Positions 44,617 through 54,642 of a stretch of 64,000 bases of DNA are shown here, in pieces (the first letter of the stretch is position 1; each line of letters begins with the position of its first letter). Origin of the DNA: Thiolapillus brandeum (GTDB lineage Bacteria > Pseudomonadota > Gammaproteobacteria > Chromatiales > Chromatiaceae); contig NZ_AP012273.1 in assembly GCF_000828615.1 (NCBI RefSeq), positions 2,895,001 to 2,959,000 of the forward strand, read 5' to 3'. A program made the translations under genes and the position numbers. Below the pieces are notes generated by a model. That model was not told the origin of the DNA. It saw nothing but the letters and a program-made list of their open reading frames with translations, and made no database searches.

Positions 44617-46044
44617 GTGAAAAACTCACTCAAGAAAACGGTTCGCTGGTCTACCTTGGCTTCCGCCCTGGGATTGCTGAGTATTCCCGTCTTTCAGGCA
44701 CAAGCCGCAATCTTCTGGCCTGGGGGCACAGGAAACCCCAACAAGAACCAGGATTTCCAGGAGGGCTATGACACCGGCACGCAGGATTGCCGCGATGCCC
44801 CCATTGCTTGTGGCGTCAAACTCTACCCCATGATCAAGGAACAGGGTTACGGAGAAACCGAACCCAACGATCACATTCTCAACGCAGACGGATTGTTGCT
44901 GGGTCAGTTCTACCATGGCAATACCCTCGGAGCGTTTGACGAAGACTGGTACTACGTCACCACCGACAAACCCAGTCAGAAGCTTACCGTCTACTTCCTC
45001 GCAGATCCCGGCAACTTTACCGACACTGGTGGCTGGGTATTGCGTGTGCGGGATCTGAACGGCAACATCATCGCTGCATTCGACAGTTCCACCGGCAATG
45101 CTGATGCGGGCGGCCAGAATGCCGGTGATGGTGGTGATACACCACAAAACACTTCACCGGTGGATAGCGCCAAGATCACCGAAGTAACCCTGGGGAAAAC
45201 CGGCACCTACTACATATCTGTCGCATCCAAGGAGAACGGTGGCGATTATCGGGGCTACAACATCGCCGCACGTCTTGAAAACACCGGCCAGGTAACCGCC
45301 AATCCTGATGAGAACCGTTTCGACACGGAAACCGAACCCAATAATGACACAAACCATGCCGATCCTTTGCGTTCACATGTAGCCATGGTGGGCACCTTCG
45401 GCCGCACCCTGATCAAGAAAACCAAGATCACCACACCGGCCAAGACCGATTACGAATACTTTTACAAGGGTTGTACTGCGGAAAAACTTGCTGATCCGGC
45501 CAATTCCACATGGTATGGCTTCAACGACAACAGCTGCGACTGCGATGTCACCAAGGATCCCGTTACTGGTGATCCCCTGGATCCCGTACATCCGGATCCT
45601 AACGACGTTGATCCCCCGGGAGGCAATCCTATTCCCCCTGCACAGATCGATAACCCTGATTTTGCGTGTTATGCCGAAGAGACCATCACCCCGGCAAAAA
45701 CCGAGTGGATAGGCATCTTCTCTTACGATACGGACGTGTACAGCTACACTTCCGAGGGTAACGAGCAACTGCGCATTCAGATATGTACACGCACGGAATG
45801 TGAATTCGACAGGGTTCACCTGAAGGTTCAGCGTGGAGATACCGAGGTTCTGCTCATGGACGGCCCCATCGAACCAGGACAGGTTATCGACCTCGGCGCA
45901 TCACTGCCCGGAGAATATTTCTTCACTTTCAGAGCAGAGAAAACCGGGATCGATTCCGATACGGGTGACCCCAAGGTCATCGATCTGGTTGGCCCTTACG
46001 ATGTTCTGCTTATGGGAACGAAAATGCCCAACAAAGCCCAGTAA
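44617..46044 (+). CDS. Secreted PPC-domain protein, copy 2
   Basis: The product is 475 aa and a paralogue of the preceding one: same VKNSLKKTVRWSTLASALG signal region, IFWPGG start, GYGETEPNDH and TETEPNNDTNHADPL modules and Cys motifs (CDCDVTKDP, CTRTECEFD). The start is placed at GTG 44617, which has GGAGA 6 bases upstream exactly as in copy 1. ATG 44611 or 44536 are alternatives. It differs by an Asp/Pro-rich insert (about residues 320-350). A strong terminator follows the stop. Confidence 0.72.
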   Translation: MKNSLKKTVRWSTLASALGLLSIPVFQAQAAIFWPGGTGNPNKNQDFQEGYDTGTQDCRDAPIACGVKLYPMIKEQGYGETEPNDHILNADGLLLGQFYHGNTLGAFDEDWYYVTTDKPSQKLTVYFLADPGNFTDTGGWVLRVRDLNGNIIAAFDSSTGNADAGGQNAGDGGDTPQNTSPVDSAKITEVTLGKTGTYYISVASKENGGDYRGYNIAARLENTGQVTANPDENRFDTETEPNNDTNHADPLRSHVAMVGTFGRTLIKKTKITTPAKTDYEYFYKGCTAEKLADPANSTWYGFNDNSCDCDVTKDPVTGDPLDPVHPDPNDVDPPGGNPIPPAQIDNPDFACYAEETITPAKTEWIGIFSYDTDVYSYTSEGNEQLRIQICTRTECEFDRVHLKVQRGDTEVLLMDGPIEPGQVIDLGASLPGEYFFTFRAEKTGIDSDTGDPKVIDLVGPYDVLLMGTKMPNKAQ

Positions 46045-46074
46045 CCACTGGAACACCTGTTTAGCATGACTACG

Positions 46075-46099
46075 AGGTGGCTTTCGAGCCACCTTTTTT
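46075..46099 (+). terminator. Rho-independent terminator after the PPC pair
   Basis: AGGTGGCT-TTCG-AGCCACCT is a perfect 8-base stem with a stable UUCG tetraloop, followed by five further T. It lies 30 bases after the stop at 46044. Confidence 0.95.
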
Positions 46100-46340
46100 A
46101 TCGCCATGGCCCTGGTAGCGACACCCGGGCGGGTTATGGATGGACTGTTCCCCTGCACGTCCGGCACTTCCATCTATCCTGGCGGCTCTATGCCGCAAGA
46201 CACCAGAGTTGGCCAGGCACTTTGATAGTGCGTGCAATTGGCAACACTCAATTATGCATCCTATCCACTACCAACCTGACCCTTCCCGGCGGTTACAAAC
46301 GATAGGGAAATATTCATGGCAGAGACCTATCCACAAGGGT

Positions 46341-46604
46341 TCAGGACAAGCCACATTTCTGCTGCGGGAGATATTCGACGAGGTCGCCAGTTCCCCAGAC
46401 ATAAATTTCTGTCGTCGATGGATCACACTGGGAACAACTGCTCCCGCAGGAGGGGGTAGCGGAAAGCTGCTGCACCTTGCCTTTCTTCAGCCATATCTGC
46501 AGCATATCCCTGGCGACTTCCGGGGAGACATCCAGGTGCCGGGCGATATCCGCCAGGGAGGCCTGCCCCCGTTCCTGCAGATAGGCACGGATATCGGCAA
46601 GCAT
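46341..46604 (-). CDS. feoC: FeoC-like regulator of ferrous iron uptake
   Basis: The product is 87 aa with a winged-helix N-terminal half (DIRAYLQERGQASLADIARHLDVSPEVARDMLQ) and a cysteine cluster CGSSCSQCDP near residue 55. FeoC proteins bind an Fe-S cluster or act as a partner that controls FeoB. ATG 46604 overlaps the feoB stop (TGATG), so it is the last gene of feoABC. The longer frame from 46715 lies within feoB. Confidence 0.88.
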   Translation of the reverse strand: MLADIRAYLQERGQASLADIARHLDVSPEVARDMLQIWLKKGKVQQLSATPSCGSSCSQCDPSTTEIYVWGTGDLVEYLPQQKCGLS

Positions 46605-48964
46605 CAGCCGCGTTCCACGGCGGGTGTGACGGCCAGGGATGATTTGTCCCGGTTCACCCAGCGTTTCAGCCCCAGGATGATCAACAGGATATAGCCCAAC
46701 AGCAGGCCAAGCCACAGGGCGGAACTGCCCGGGTGCTGTCCCCAGGTGGCAGACTGGTACCAGACACTTGCCGTCACATAAGCCACACTGGTCGTCCAGA
46801 AAGCCACGAATGCCGCCCAGGGGCCGCCGGCCTCGCGCTTGATGGCGCCAATGGTGGCCACGCAGGGAAAATACAAAAGCACAAACAGCAGATAGGCAAA
46901 GGCACCGATCTTGCCATCGAAACGCACGGCCATGGCGCCGAACACATCCATGTTTATGTCTTGTTCTGCAGCCACTTCTGAAACATCCTGAATATCCGCC
47001 GCCCCAAGGCCCAGGGGATCGGTGAGCAGCTCACCCACTCCGGCAAGATTTTCCGGCACCGTGGCCGCAGCATCCTCGATGGCCTGCCACAGGTTGAAGC
47101 CGGATTCCACTTTAGCGCCGCCGGAGGCATCCTCTGCCAAGCGGGTGTACAGGGTATCCAGAGTGCCCACGACCACTTCCTTGGCCAGAACCCCGGACAT
47201 AATGCCAACCACTGCCGGCCAGTTGTCCTGGTGAATGCCCATGGGGGCAAACGCCGGAGTCAGGCTCTGGGCCGCCACACTGAGCACCGACTTGTCGGAG
47301 TCTTCGTTGCCAAAGGAGCCGTCGGTACCAATGGAATTCAGGACATTGAGCACCAGCACCATGACCACGATGATCTTGCCCGCCTCCCGTACAAACAGCT
47401 TCACCCGATCCCAGGTCCGCAGCAGCACCCCCTTGAGGGTGGGCATATGGTAGGGCGGCAGTTCCATCATGAACCCTGCACTCTCACCCCGTAGCAGGGT
47501 CTTCTTCATGATCAGCCCCGTAAGTACCGCTACCACGATGCCGATGAGATACAGGCTGAACACCAGGTTCTGGCCGTTTTCCGGGAAGAAGGCGGCGGCA
47601 AACAGCACATACACCGGGAGGCGGGCACCGCAGGACATGAAGGGATTCATCAATATGGTGAGCTTGCGCTCACGGATATTCTCCAGGGTACGGGTGGCCA
47701 TGATGGCGGGGACGTTACAGCCAAACCCCACGATCAAAGGGACGAAGGCCTTGCCCGGCAGACCGATACTGCGCATGAAACGATCCATGACAAAAGCCGC
47801 CCGGGCCATGTAGCCTGAATCTTCCAGGACAGACAGAAACAGATACAGGCCGGAGATAATGGGTATGAAGGTGGCCACCACCTGCAATCCACCCCCAATG
47901 CCATCGGCAAGGAGCACCCGCAACCAGTCCGGTGCACCAGCGGCACTCAGAACCTCGCCCAGCCCATCCACGAAGAAGGCTCCCGCCACACCATCGAAGA
48001 AGTCCACGAAGGCGCCGCCGATGTTGATGGTGAACATGAACATGAGATACATCATGAACAGGAATATGGGCACGCCCAGCCAACGGCTCAGAACCACGGA
48101 ATCGATACGGTCGGACAGGGTGCGTCCCAAGCGTCCACGCTCCTTGACCACAGTCTGGGCCAGGGCATGGGCATGGCTGAAACGGGTATCGCTGATATGA
48201 ATATCCGCTTCCTCACCACTGCGATCCTCGATAGCCTTGCGCCAATAGGCGAGCCGCTGTCGCAGTTCCTCTCCAGCCTCCGCAGGAATATGTTCATCCG
48301 ATTCCAGCATCTTCAGGGCCAGCCAATGCCGGTTGGCCGGGTTCTCACCCCCAAGATAGGTTTCCAGATCGGCCACGGCCTGTTCCACCACTTCTTCATT
48401 GGCCAGGGCAAATCCGCCGGGCTCAGCACCCGTGGCCACCGCCAGCATACGCGCCTTGAGTTCCGCAGTGCCCTCACCGGTCGTCGCCACCACGGGCACT
48501 ACGGGACAACCCAGCTCTTCAGACAGCTTGTCCACATCGATGAGGATGCCGCGCTTGCGCGCCACGTCCATCATGTTCAGGGCGATCACCATGGGCACGC
48601 CCATCTCCAGCAGCTGCACGGTGAAATACAGGTTGCGCTCCAGGTTGGAAGCGTCCACCACGTTGATGATCAGATCCGCTTCCCGGGACAACAGGTAATC
48701 CCGGGTGATCTCCTCATCCATGGAAGAAGCATCCAGACTGTAGATGCCCGGGAGATCGATGAGCCTGACCTTGTATTGTTCAAGGTCGAACTGGCCTTCC
48801 TTGCGATCCACGGTGACCCCGGGCCAGTTGCCGGTCTTCTGCCGGATTCCCGTAAAGGTATTGAACAGGGCGGATTTGCCGCAGTTGGGATTGCCGGCAA
48901 TGGCGATGGTCAGGGAGAAATCCCCACTCAAAGGCGCCGACGGTTCACAGCACTGGCCCCCCAT
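46604..48964 (-). CDS. feoB: Ferrous iron transporter FeoB
   Basis: The product is 786 aa. FeoB imports Fe2+ across the inner membrane. The N-terminal G domain shows G1 GNPNCGKSALFN, G2 GNWPGVTVD, G3 DLPGIYSL and G4 LNMMD. The membrane part has the Gate motifs, including FIPIISGLYLFLSVLEDSGYMAR and GFGCNVPAIMATRTL, and FVPLIVGF. A Cys appears in MSCGARLPVY as usual. TGATG junctions with feoA and feoC show a single transcript. Confidence 0.97.
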   Translation of the reverse strand: MGGQCCEPSAPLSGDFSLTIAIAGNPNCGKSALFNTFTGIRQKTGNWPGVTVDRKEGQFDLEQYKVRLIDLPGIYSLDASSMDEEITRDYLLSREADLIINVVDASNLERNLYFTVQLLEMGVPMVIALNMMDVARKRGILIDVDKLSEELGCPVVPVVATTGEGTAELKARMLAVATGAEPGGFALANEEVVEQAVADLETYLGGENPANRHWLALKMLESDEHIPAEAGEELRQRLAYWRKAIEDRSGEEADIHISDTRFSHAHALAQTVVKERGRLGRTLSDRIDSVVLSRWLGVPIFLFMMYLMFMFTINIGGAFVDFFDGVAGAFFVDGLGEVLSAAGAPDWLRVLLADGIGGGLQVVATFIPIISGLYLFLSVLEDSGYMARAAFVMDRFMRSIGLPGKAFVPLIVGFGCNVPAIMATRTLENIRERKLTILMNPFMSCGARLPVYVLFAAAFFPENGQNLVFSLYLIGIVVAVLTGLIMKKTLLRGESAGFMMELPPYHMPTLKGVLLRTWDRVKLFVREAGKIIVVMVLVLNVLNSIGTDGSFGNEDSDKSVLSVAAQSLTPAFAPMGIHQDNWPAVVGIMSGVLAKEVVVGTLDTLYTRLAEDASGGAKVESGFNLWQAIEDAAATVPENLAGVGELLTDPLGLGAADIQDVSEVAAEQDINMDVFGAMAVRFDGKIGAFAYLLFVLLYFPCVATIGAIKREAGGPWAAFVAFWTTSVAYVTASVWYQSATWGQHPGSSALWLGLLLGYILLIILGLKRWVNRDKSSLAVTPAVERG

Positions 48965-49194
48965 CAGGAAAGCTCCCTGATCACCAGCCGGTCAGCGATA
49001 TCATGCCCCAGGGCCAAGCGGTTGCCCCCACGCCCCACGACGACATCACCATTGCGCCGGTGCAGAACTTCCATTTCATTGCCCACGCTCAAGCCCAGGG
49101 CCAGCAGGCGGCGCGTCAGCACCCGGTCGCCCTGAATGGCGATCAGCTGCACCCGATGGCCGGGGGATACCTGGGACAATGTCTGCTGGTTCAT
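48964..49194 (-). CDS. feoA: Ferrous iron transport protein FeoA
   Basis: The product is 76 aa with an SH3-like fold: LSQVSPGHRVQLIAIQG, LTRRLLALGLSVGNEMEVLHR and NRLALGHDIADRLVI. FeoA is a small cytosolic partner of FeoB. ATG 49194 is preferred over a TTG 12 bases upstream. A Fur-like box lies 21 bases upstream of the start. Confidence 0.93.
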   Translation of the reverse strand: MNQQTLSQVSPGHRVQLIAIQGDRVLTRRLLALGLSVGNEMEVLHRRNGDVVVGRGGNRLALGHDIADRLVIRELS

Positions 49195-49214
49195 AATGGG
49201 CAACAAAAACTATT

Positions 49215-49233
49215 AATGCGAACGATTCTTATT
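49215..49233 (-). promoter_or_regulatory. Fur-like box upstream of feoABC
   Basis: On the minus strand AATAAGAATCGTTCGCATT agrees at 17 of 19 positions with the Fur-type palindrome AATGAGAATCATTCGCATT. It lies directly before feoA, where iron repression would be expected. Confidence 0.7.
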
Positions 49234-49282
49234 ATTGCATATATCCACCAGGATTGCACCCCGGATAAGGGCTGCCCGCATT

Positions 49283-50056
49283 TCAAGGCTGCGGCCTCTT
49301 GAACACCCATTGTTTGTCATCCGAATCCGCCTCTGAATAAGCATAGCCTTCCATGTCGAAGTTCTTGAGCGCCTCACTGGCTTCAATACGGTTGCGGATG
49401 ATGTAGTCTGTCATCATGCCCCGGGCACGTTTGGCAAATACGGCAATGACCCGCGCCTTGCCATTTTTTTCCTCTCTGAAGGCGATATTCAGCAGGCGCC
49501 CTTCCAGGAGCCGGGGCTTCACCGCCTTGAAATACTCGTTGGAAGCCAGATTGACCAGAGTGGGTTCCTTCTGTTTCTTCAACTCCTGATTCAGACAAAG
49601 GGTCAACCTGTCGCCCCAGAACTGGTACAGATTGTCGCCACGGGGATTCTTCAGTCTGGTCTTCATCTCAAGGCGGTAGGGCTGGATCAGATCCAGGGGC
49701 CGCAGGCAGCCGTACAGCCCCGAGAGCATGCGCAGGTGCTGCTGGGCAAATTCCAGATCCTCCGGATCATATTCCTCCACGGGAATGCCCCGGTACACGT
49801 CGCCCTTGAACGCAAACAGGGCGGGACGGGCATTGTCCGGAGTAAACGGCAGGGAGAAGCTCTGATAGCGATCCACATTGAGCCTGGCGATGTTCTCACT
49901 CACATCCATGAGCTGGCGCACCTGGGCGGCATTGAAGCGGCGCAGTTCCTCTATAAGCAGCAGGGAATCATCCAGCATGGCGGGCAGCGTGGCATTGTCC
50001 AGCACCACCGGCGTTTCAAAATCCTGGCCCTTGGAGGGTGAAAGGGTAACGATCAT
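49283..50056 (-). CDS. yaaA: Peroxide stress protein YaaA (DUF328)
   Basis: The product is 257 aa, matching E. coli YaaA. It lowers free iron and DNA damage under peroxide stress. The start [13 protein letters not shown] and the later [42 protein letters not shown] and [14 protein letters not shown] are family hallmarks. The ATG at 50056 is used because the family begins exactly there. Its place beside feoABC and a Fur-like box fits an iron/oxidative stress theme. Confidence 0.93.
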   Translation of the reverse strand: MIVTLSPSKGQDFETPVVLDNATLPAMLDDSLLLIEELRRFNAAQVRQLMDVSENIARLNVDRYQSFSLPFTPDNARPALFAFKGDVYRGIPVEEYDPEDLEFAQQHLRMLSGLYGCLRPLDLIQPYRLEMKTRLKNPRGDNLYQFWGDRLTLCLNQELKKQKEPTLVNLASNEYFKAVKPRLLEGRLLNIAFREEKNGKARVIAVFAKRARGMMTDYIIRNRIEASEALKNFDMEGYAYSEADSDDKQWVFKRPQP

Positions 50057-50189
50057 GGCTCGCGGCTCTCCTGAAATCAGCAGCAGGCAAAACCCGGAGC
50101 GACAGTCTCCGGGAAACATATTAGAATATCATGTTTTTCTGCATTCTCCACCCTTGGAGAAACACTGCTGCCCTTCAGGAAAAACCTTC

Positions 50190-51758
50190 ATGTTTGACAT
50201 TATTTCCCGGCATGCGCCCCACAATGCGCGCATCGATGTTCTTTCCGGCCTCACCGTGGCCCTGGCCCTGGTGCCCGAGGCAGTGGCCTTTGCCTTCGTC
50301 GCCCATGTGGCGCCCCTGGTGGGCCTGTATGCAGCATTCATCATGGGGCTGGTGGCTGCCATCGTTGGCGGACGACCCGGAATGATATCCGGCGCCACGG
50401 GCGCCATAGCCGTGGTTGTCGTTTCCCTGGTGATGGATCACGGCGTGGAATACCTGTTTGCCGCCGTGGTGCTCATGGGGATCATCCAGATCAGCTTCGG
50501 GGCGCTGAAGCTGGGCAAGTTCATCCGCCTGGTGCCCCACCCGGTATTCCTGGGATTCGTCAATGGCCTGGCCCTGGTGATATTTCTCGCCCAGCTGGAT
50601 CATTTCAAGGTGCGTGATGCCAGCGGCGCCATCGTCACCGATGCGGCAGGCCATCCCGAGTGGATTACCGGTCAGCCCCTGATGATCATGCTCGCCCTGA
50701 TCGCTCTGACCATGGCCATCATCGAGTTCTTTCCCCGCCTGACCAAGGCCGTGCCCTCCACCCTGGTGGCCATCCTTGTCGGCAGCCTGCTGGCTCTGGG
50801 CCTGGGACTGGACACTCCCACCGTTGGCGATATGGCATCGATCAAGGGCAGCCTGCCCGATTTCCATATTCCGGATATTCCCTTCGACCTGGAAACCCTG
50901 AAGATCGTCTTTCCCTACGCCCTGATCATGGCCCTGGTGGGGCTGATCGAAAGCCTGCTGACCCTGAATCTGGTGGATGAACTCACCGAGACACGGGGAC
51001 AGCCCAACCGGGAATGCATCGGCCAGGGAGCCGCCAACATCACCACCGGACTGTTCGGCGGCATGGGCGGTTGCGCCATGGTGGGTCAGAGCATCATCAA
51101 CATCAAATCCGGCGGTCGCGGGCGCCTGTCCGGCATCAGTGCCGCCCTGTTTCTTCTGTCCTTCATCCTGGTGGGTTCCTCCCTCATCGAGCAGATCCCC
51201 ATCGCGGTACTGGTGGGAGTGATGTTCATGGTGGTCATCGGCACCTTCGAATGGTGCAGCTTCCGTCTCATTGGCAAGATTCCCCCGGCAGATACACTCA
51301 TCGGCATCTCCGTGGCAGTAATCACCGTGTTCTCGGATCTGGCCATTGCGGTCATCGTCGGCGTGATCCTGTCCGCCCTGGTGTTCGCCTGGCAGCATGC
51401 CAAGCACATCAACGCCACCACCCGCACCAACCGCATGGGCGGCAAGGTGTACGAACTCAACGGGCCGCTGTTCTTCGCCTCGGCGCATCATTTTCAGGAA
51501 ATTTTCGATCCGAAGCATGACCCCGACGATGTGGTAGTGGACTTCAAGAACTCCCGGGTCGCGGATCATTCGGCTATCGAGGCCATCGACAAGCTGGCGG
51601 AACGCTACCTGAAAGAGCATAAGCGCCTGCATCTGAAGCACCTGGCCCCCGAATGCCGCCAACTGCTCAGGACTGCCGGAGATCTCGTGGAAGTGAACGT
51701 GGTGGAAGACCCCAACTACCATCTCGCCGTGGACAAGGAAGATTTTTCAGGCCGGTAA
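50190..51758 (+). CDS. SulP family anion transporter with STAS domain
   Basis: The product is 522 aa. About 12 hydrophobic helices start with [23 protein letters not shown], the SulP signature. A C-terminal cytosolic STAS domain (about 430-510) includes [14 protein letters not shown] and [24 protein letters not shown]. SulP proteins move sulfate, bicarbonate or other anions, with Na+ or H+. The substrate cannot be told here. ATG 50190 was chosen as the family start. It stands alone between yaaA and the mod operon. Confidence 0.9.
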   Translation: MFDIISRHAPHNARIDVLSGLTVALALVPEAVAFAFVAHVAPLVGLYAAFIMGLVAAIVGGRPGMISGATGAIAVVVVSLVMDHGVEYLFAAVVLMGIIQISFGALKLGKFIRLVPHPVFLGFVNGLALVIFLAQLDHFKVRDASGAIVTDAAGHPEWITGQPLMIMLALIALTMAIIEFFPRLTKAVPSTLVAILVGSLLALGLGLDTPTVGDMASIKGSLPDFHIPDIPFDLETLKIVFPYALIMALVGLIESLLTLNLVDELTETRGQPNRECIGQGAANITTGLFGGMGGCAMVGQSIINIKSGGRGRLSGISAALFLLSFILVGSSLIEQIPIAVLVGVMFMVVIGTFEWCSFRLIGKIPPADTLIGISVAVITVFSDLAIAVIVGVILSALVFAWQHAKHINATTRTNRMGGKVYELNGPLFFASAHHFQEIFDPKHDPDDVVVDFKNSRVADHSAIEAIDKLAERYLKEHKRLHLKHLAPECRQLLRTAGDLVEVNVVEDPNYHLAVDKEDFSGR

Positions 51759-51814
51759 CCGCTGCAGGACTGGGGGACACAAAACCCATCCTTTGCAATA
51801 CCAGATAGGGGCAG

Positions 51815-52882
51815 CTACAACAACAGCGCCACGCTCTTGATCTGGGCGAACACCGCCTTGCCGGGCATCAGGTTCAGTTCCGCCGCCGATTTGCGCGTAA
51901 TGCGGCACAGCAGCGGCTGATCCCTCAGCTTCAACCGCACCATGACCCTGGCCCTGCCATCAGCGGCCATTTCATCCACCACGGCGGGAAAGATATTCAG
52001 AATACTGGTGCCCTGCTGGCGATCCAGGGTAATGCTCACATCATTGGCCTTCACCTGCAGGCGTGCGGGACTGCCTGCCGGGAGCTGATTGCCCGCCAGG
52101 ATGAAGCGCCCCCCGGAGAAATCCAGCCAGCTCAGTTCGTAGTCCGGATCATGCCCGGCCACCCGGGTCTGGATGATGGTCTCAGTATCAGGCCGATGCG
52201 CCAAAGGGAGATCCAGTCGGGCAAACAGTTCATTCACCGGCCCGGCGGCGCTGAGCTGGCCCGCTTCGAGCAACAACAGATGATCGGCCAGCCGCGCCAC
52301 TTCATCCCGGGCATGGCTCACATAAAGAACTGGTATGGACAGCTCCCGGTGCAGGGATTCCAGCCACGGCAGGATCTCCGCCTTGCGCGCTTCATCCAGG
52401 GCCGCCAGAGGCTCGTCCAGGAGCAACAGGTCCGGGTTCACCGCCAGAGCCCTGGCAATGGCCACCCGCTGCTGTTCGCCACCAGACAACTGCTGTGGTT
52501 TTCTCTCCAGCAGCGACTCCAGGCCCAGCAGATCAACAACCCTGTCCATGGAAGAACCTGTCGCTTCTCTGGCCATGCGACGCTGGCCATAGGCGATATT
52601 GCGCCGCACATTCAGGTGGTCAAACAGGCTGGGTTCCTGGAACACATAGCCCAGGGAACGACGGTGGGTTGGCAGACAATAATGCCCGTCCTGCCACACC
52701 ACATCACCCACTTTCAGATACCCCCTGGCCTCCGGTTCCAGTCCTGCCATGGCCCGCAGCAAAGTCGTCTTGCCACAACCCGACGGACCGAACAGAGCCG
52801 TGACTCCCCGCCCGGGCAGCTCAAATTCCACATCCAGGGAAAACGCCCCCCGGTTCAGAAAGAAACCTGCGGTTACGCTCAT
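51815..52882 (-). CDS. modC: Molybdate ABC transporter ATP-binding protein
   Basis: The product is 355 aa. Walker A GPSGCGKTTLLRAMAG, Q-loop FQEPSLFDHLNVRRNI, signature LSGGEQQRVAIARAL, Walker B LLLLDEPLAALD and the switch His in LYVSHARDEV are present. A C-terminal Mop/TOBE domain follows (about 290-350, ARLQVKANDVSITL). Its length and order match ModC. The start overlaps the modB stop (ATGA). Confidence 0.95.
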   Translation of the reverse strand: MSVTAGFFLNRGAFSLDVEFELPGRGVTALFGPSGCGKTTLLRAMAGLEPEARGYLKVGDVVWQDGHYCLPTHRRSLGYVFQEPSLFDHLNVRRNIAYGQRRMAREATGSSMDRVVDLLGLESLLERKPQQLSGGEQQRVAIARALAVNPDLLLLDEPLAALDEARKAEILPWLESLHRELSIPVLYVSHARDEVARLADHLLLLEAGQLSAAGPVNELFARLDLPLAHRPDTETIIQTRVAGHDPDYELSWLDFSGGRFILAGNQLPAGSPARLQVKANDVSITLDRQQGTSILNIFPAVVDEMAADGRARVMVRLKLRDQPLLCRITRKSAAELNLMPGKAVFAQIKSVALLL

Positions 52883-53559
52883 GTCCGGGCCCCAGGCAAA
52901 CGCCGGTTCAGACGGTATACCGTGAGCAGCAACAGAAAGGAGAACAGCAGCAGGCCGGCAGCGATCCAGTGGGCCCGCTCATATGCCAGGGCTTCCACAT
53001 GATCGTAGATGGCAATGGAGATCACCTGGGTACGCCCGGGAATATTGCCGCCAATCATCAGCACCACCCCGAACTCTCCCAACGTATGAGCAAACCCCAG
53101 TACCGTAGCGGTGAGGAAGCCAGGCCGGGCCAGGGGCAGGGCAATGCTGAAGAAACGATCCACGGGAGAGGCGCCCAGAGTGGCAGCAACCTCCATGGGA
53201 CGCAGCCCCACGGACTGAAAGGCGTTCTGCAGCGGCTGCACCACAAACGGCAGGGAATAGAGCACGGAACCTATGACCAGCCCAGCAAAAGTGAAGGCCA
53301 GAGAGCTGCCTCCCAATGCCTCCATAAGCCTGCCCACAGGACCCTCCGGCCCCAGGGCCACCAGCAGGTAGAATCCCAGCACAGTGGGCGGCAGTACCAG
53401 TGGCAAGGCTACCAGTGCTTCCAGAACATACCGGTAACGCCAATGGCTGCGTGCCAGCCACCAGGCCAAAGGCGTACCCAGCATCAGGAGAATCAGTGTC
53501 GTAAGCCCCGCCAGTTTCAGGGACAACAACAGCGCGGCAACATCCTGCTCGGCGAACAT
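52879..53559 (-). CDS. modB: Molybdate ABC transporter permease
   Basis: The product is 226 aa with five or six membrane helices. The EAA-type coupling loop is GLRPMEVAATLGASPVDRFFSIALPLARPG, followed by TLGEFGVVLMIGGNIPG, typical of ModB. PLVLPPTVLGFYLLVALG lies in the first half. It is coupled to modA by TGATG and to modC by ATGA. Confidence 0.95.
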   Translation of the reverse strand: MFAEQDVAALLLSLKLAGLTTLILLMLGTPLAWWLARSHWRYRYVLEALVALPLVLPPTVLGFYLLVALGPEGPVGRLMEALGGSSLAFTFAGLVIGSVLYSLPFVVQPLQNAFQSVGLRPMEVAATLGASPVDRFFSIALPLARPGFLTATVLGFAHTLGEFGVVLMIGGNIPGRTQVISIAIYDHVEALAYERAHWIAAGLLLFSFLLLLTVYRLNRRLPGART

Positions 53560-54299
53560 CAGGGCACCTCGTAGCCGTTGGCGAGGATAATGGCCCGACC
53601 TGCTTCCCCCGCTACAAACTCCAGAAACTCACGGGCATGCACCTGGTTCTTAAGCAACACCGCCTGCTGCTCGATAGGCTCATGCAGATCAGCTGGAAGC
53701 AGCCAGTAAGAACCCTGAACAGGCATTCCGTCGCGCAGCACCTGGGACGCCGCGACCAGTCCGAGTTCCGCATTGCCCGTCTTGACGAACTGAAAAGTCT
53801 GCCCGATATTTTCCCCGCGCACCAGACGATCCTGCAACGATTGCCACAGGCCCAGGCTCTCCAGCGCCTGGCGTGCCGCCAATCCGTAGGGTGCAAGACG
53901 CGGGTTGGCCACTGCCAGATGACGAAAGCTGCCCTGGCGCAGAATCTTTTCCCCATCATCCACCAGGCCCGGCGTCGGGCTCCACAACACCAGCCGCCCC
54001 CGGGCGTAGGTAAAACGGCTGCCTGAAACCATGCGCCCCTCCTTCTCCAGCAACATAGGCCGACGCGCATCGGCTGCAAACCAGGCCTGGAACGGGGCGC
54101 CATGGCGTATCTGGGCATACTGCTTGCCCGTGGAGCCGAAGGACAGCCTCACCTTTTGGCCTGTCTTTTTTTCGAACTGAAGCGCAAGCTGGCGTGCCGT
54201 CTCGGCAAAGTTGCTGGCAACGGCAATGTACACCTCGCCAGCCCATGAAGCCGGGATATGACCGATCAGAAGCGACATCATCAGCAACAACCGGCTCAT
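53559..54299 (-). CDS. modA: Molybdate-binding periplasmic protein
   Basis: The product is 246 aa with a signal peptide (LLLMMSLLIGHIPASWA). YIAVASNFAETARQLALQFEKKTG and LSFGSTGKQYAQIRHGAPFQAWFAADARRP are the ModA ligand-loop regions. ATG 54299 begins the signal peptide and lies one base after the modE stop. The longer frame is inside modE. Confidence 0.93.
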   Translation of the reverse strand: MSRLLLMMSLLIGHIPASWAGEVYIAVASNFAETARQLALQFEKKTGQKVRLSFGSTGKQYAQIRHGAPFQAWFAADARRPMLLEKEGRMVSGSRFTYARGRLVLWSPTPGLVDDGEKILRQGSFRHLAVANPRLAPYGLAARQALESLGLWQSLQDRLVRGENIGQTFQFVKTGNAELGLVAASQVLRDGMPVQGSYWLLPADLHEPIEQQAVLLKNQVHAREFLEFVAGEAGRAIILANGYEVP

Positions 54300-54300
54300 A

Positions 54301-54642
54301 CTACAAATCCACCTGCCGGCCCCGCTCCGCCAGGAAATCCCTGAAATCCCCATACGCCGACCAGAAAGCCGCCACCGCCTTCTCCCCGGCTTCGGTAAGT
54401 GTTGCGCCTCCACCACCCCGGCCACCAGTGCTCTTCTCGACCACTGTGTTGCGGCTCTGCCGATTCATGGAATCCACCAGCTTCCAGGCATGCCGATAAG
54501 ACATTTGCATGGAACGGGCTGCGGCGCTGATGGAGCCATGTTCACGTATGCGCTCCAACAACACCACCCGGCCATAACCGAGAAACGTACCGTCAGGCCC
54601 CTCGATCCACACCCTGCCCCGCAGCCGATATGCCTTGTCCAT
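54301..54642 (-). CDS. modE: ModE-type molybdate regulator, DNA-binding domain only
   Basis: The product is 113 aa from ATG 54642. It is the LysR-like winged helix of ModE: GYGRVVLLERIREHGSISAAARSMQMSYRHAWKLVDSMN and the wing region STGGRGGGGATLTEAGEKAV. The two molybdate-binding Mop domains of full ModE are absent, as in many short ModE proteins. It heads the modEABC unit, which suggests autoregulation, but how molybdate is sensed is not clear from sequence. Confidence 0.9.
   Translation of the reverse strand: MDKAYRLRGRVWIEGPDGTFLGYGRVVLLERIREHGSISAAARSMQMSYRHAWKLVDSMNRQSRNTVVEKSTGGRGGGGATLTEAGEKAVAAFWSAYGDFRDFLAERGRQVDL

Noticed and set aside
50175-51722. 515-codon minus-strand frame opposite the SulP gene
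   Set aside because: His/Gln/Gly-rich composition typical of an antisense reading of a membrane protein gene. No ribosome site or domain.
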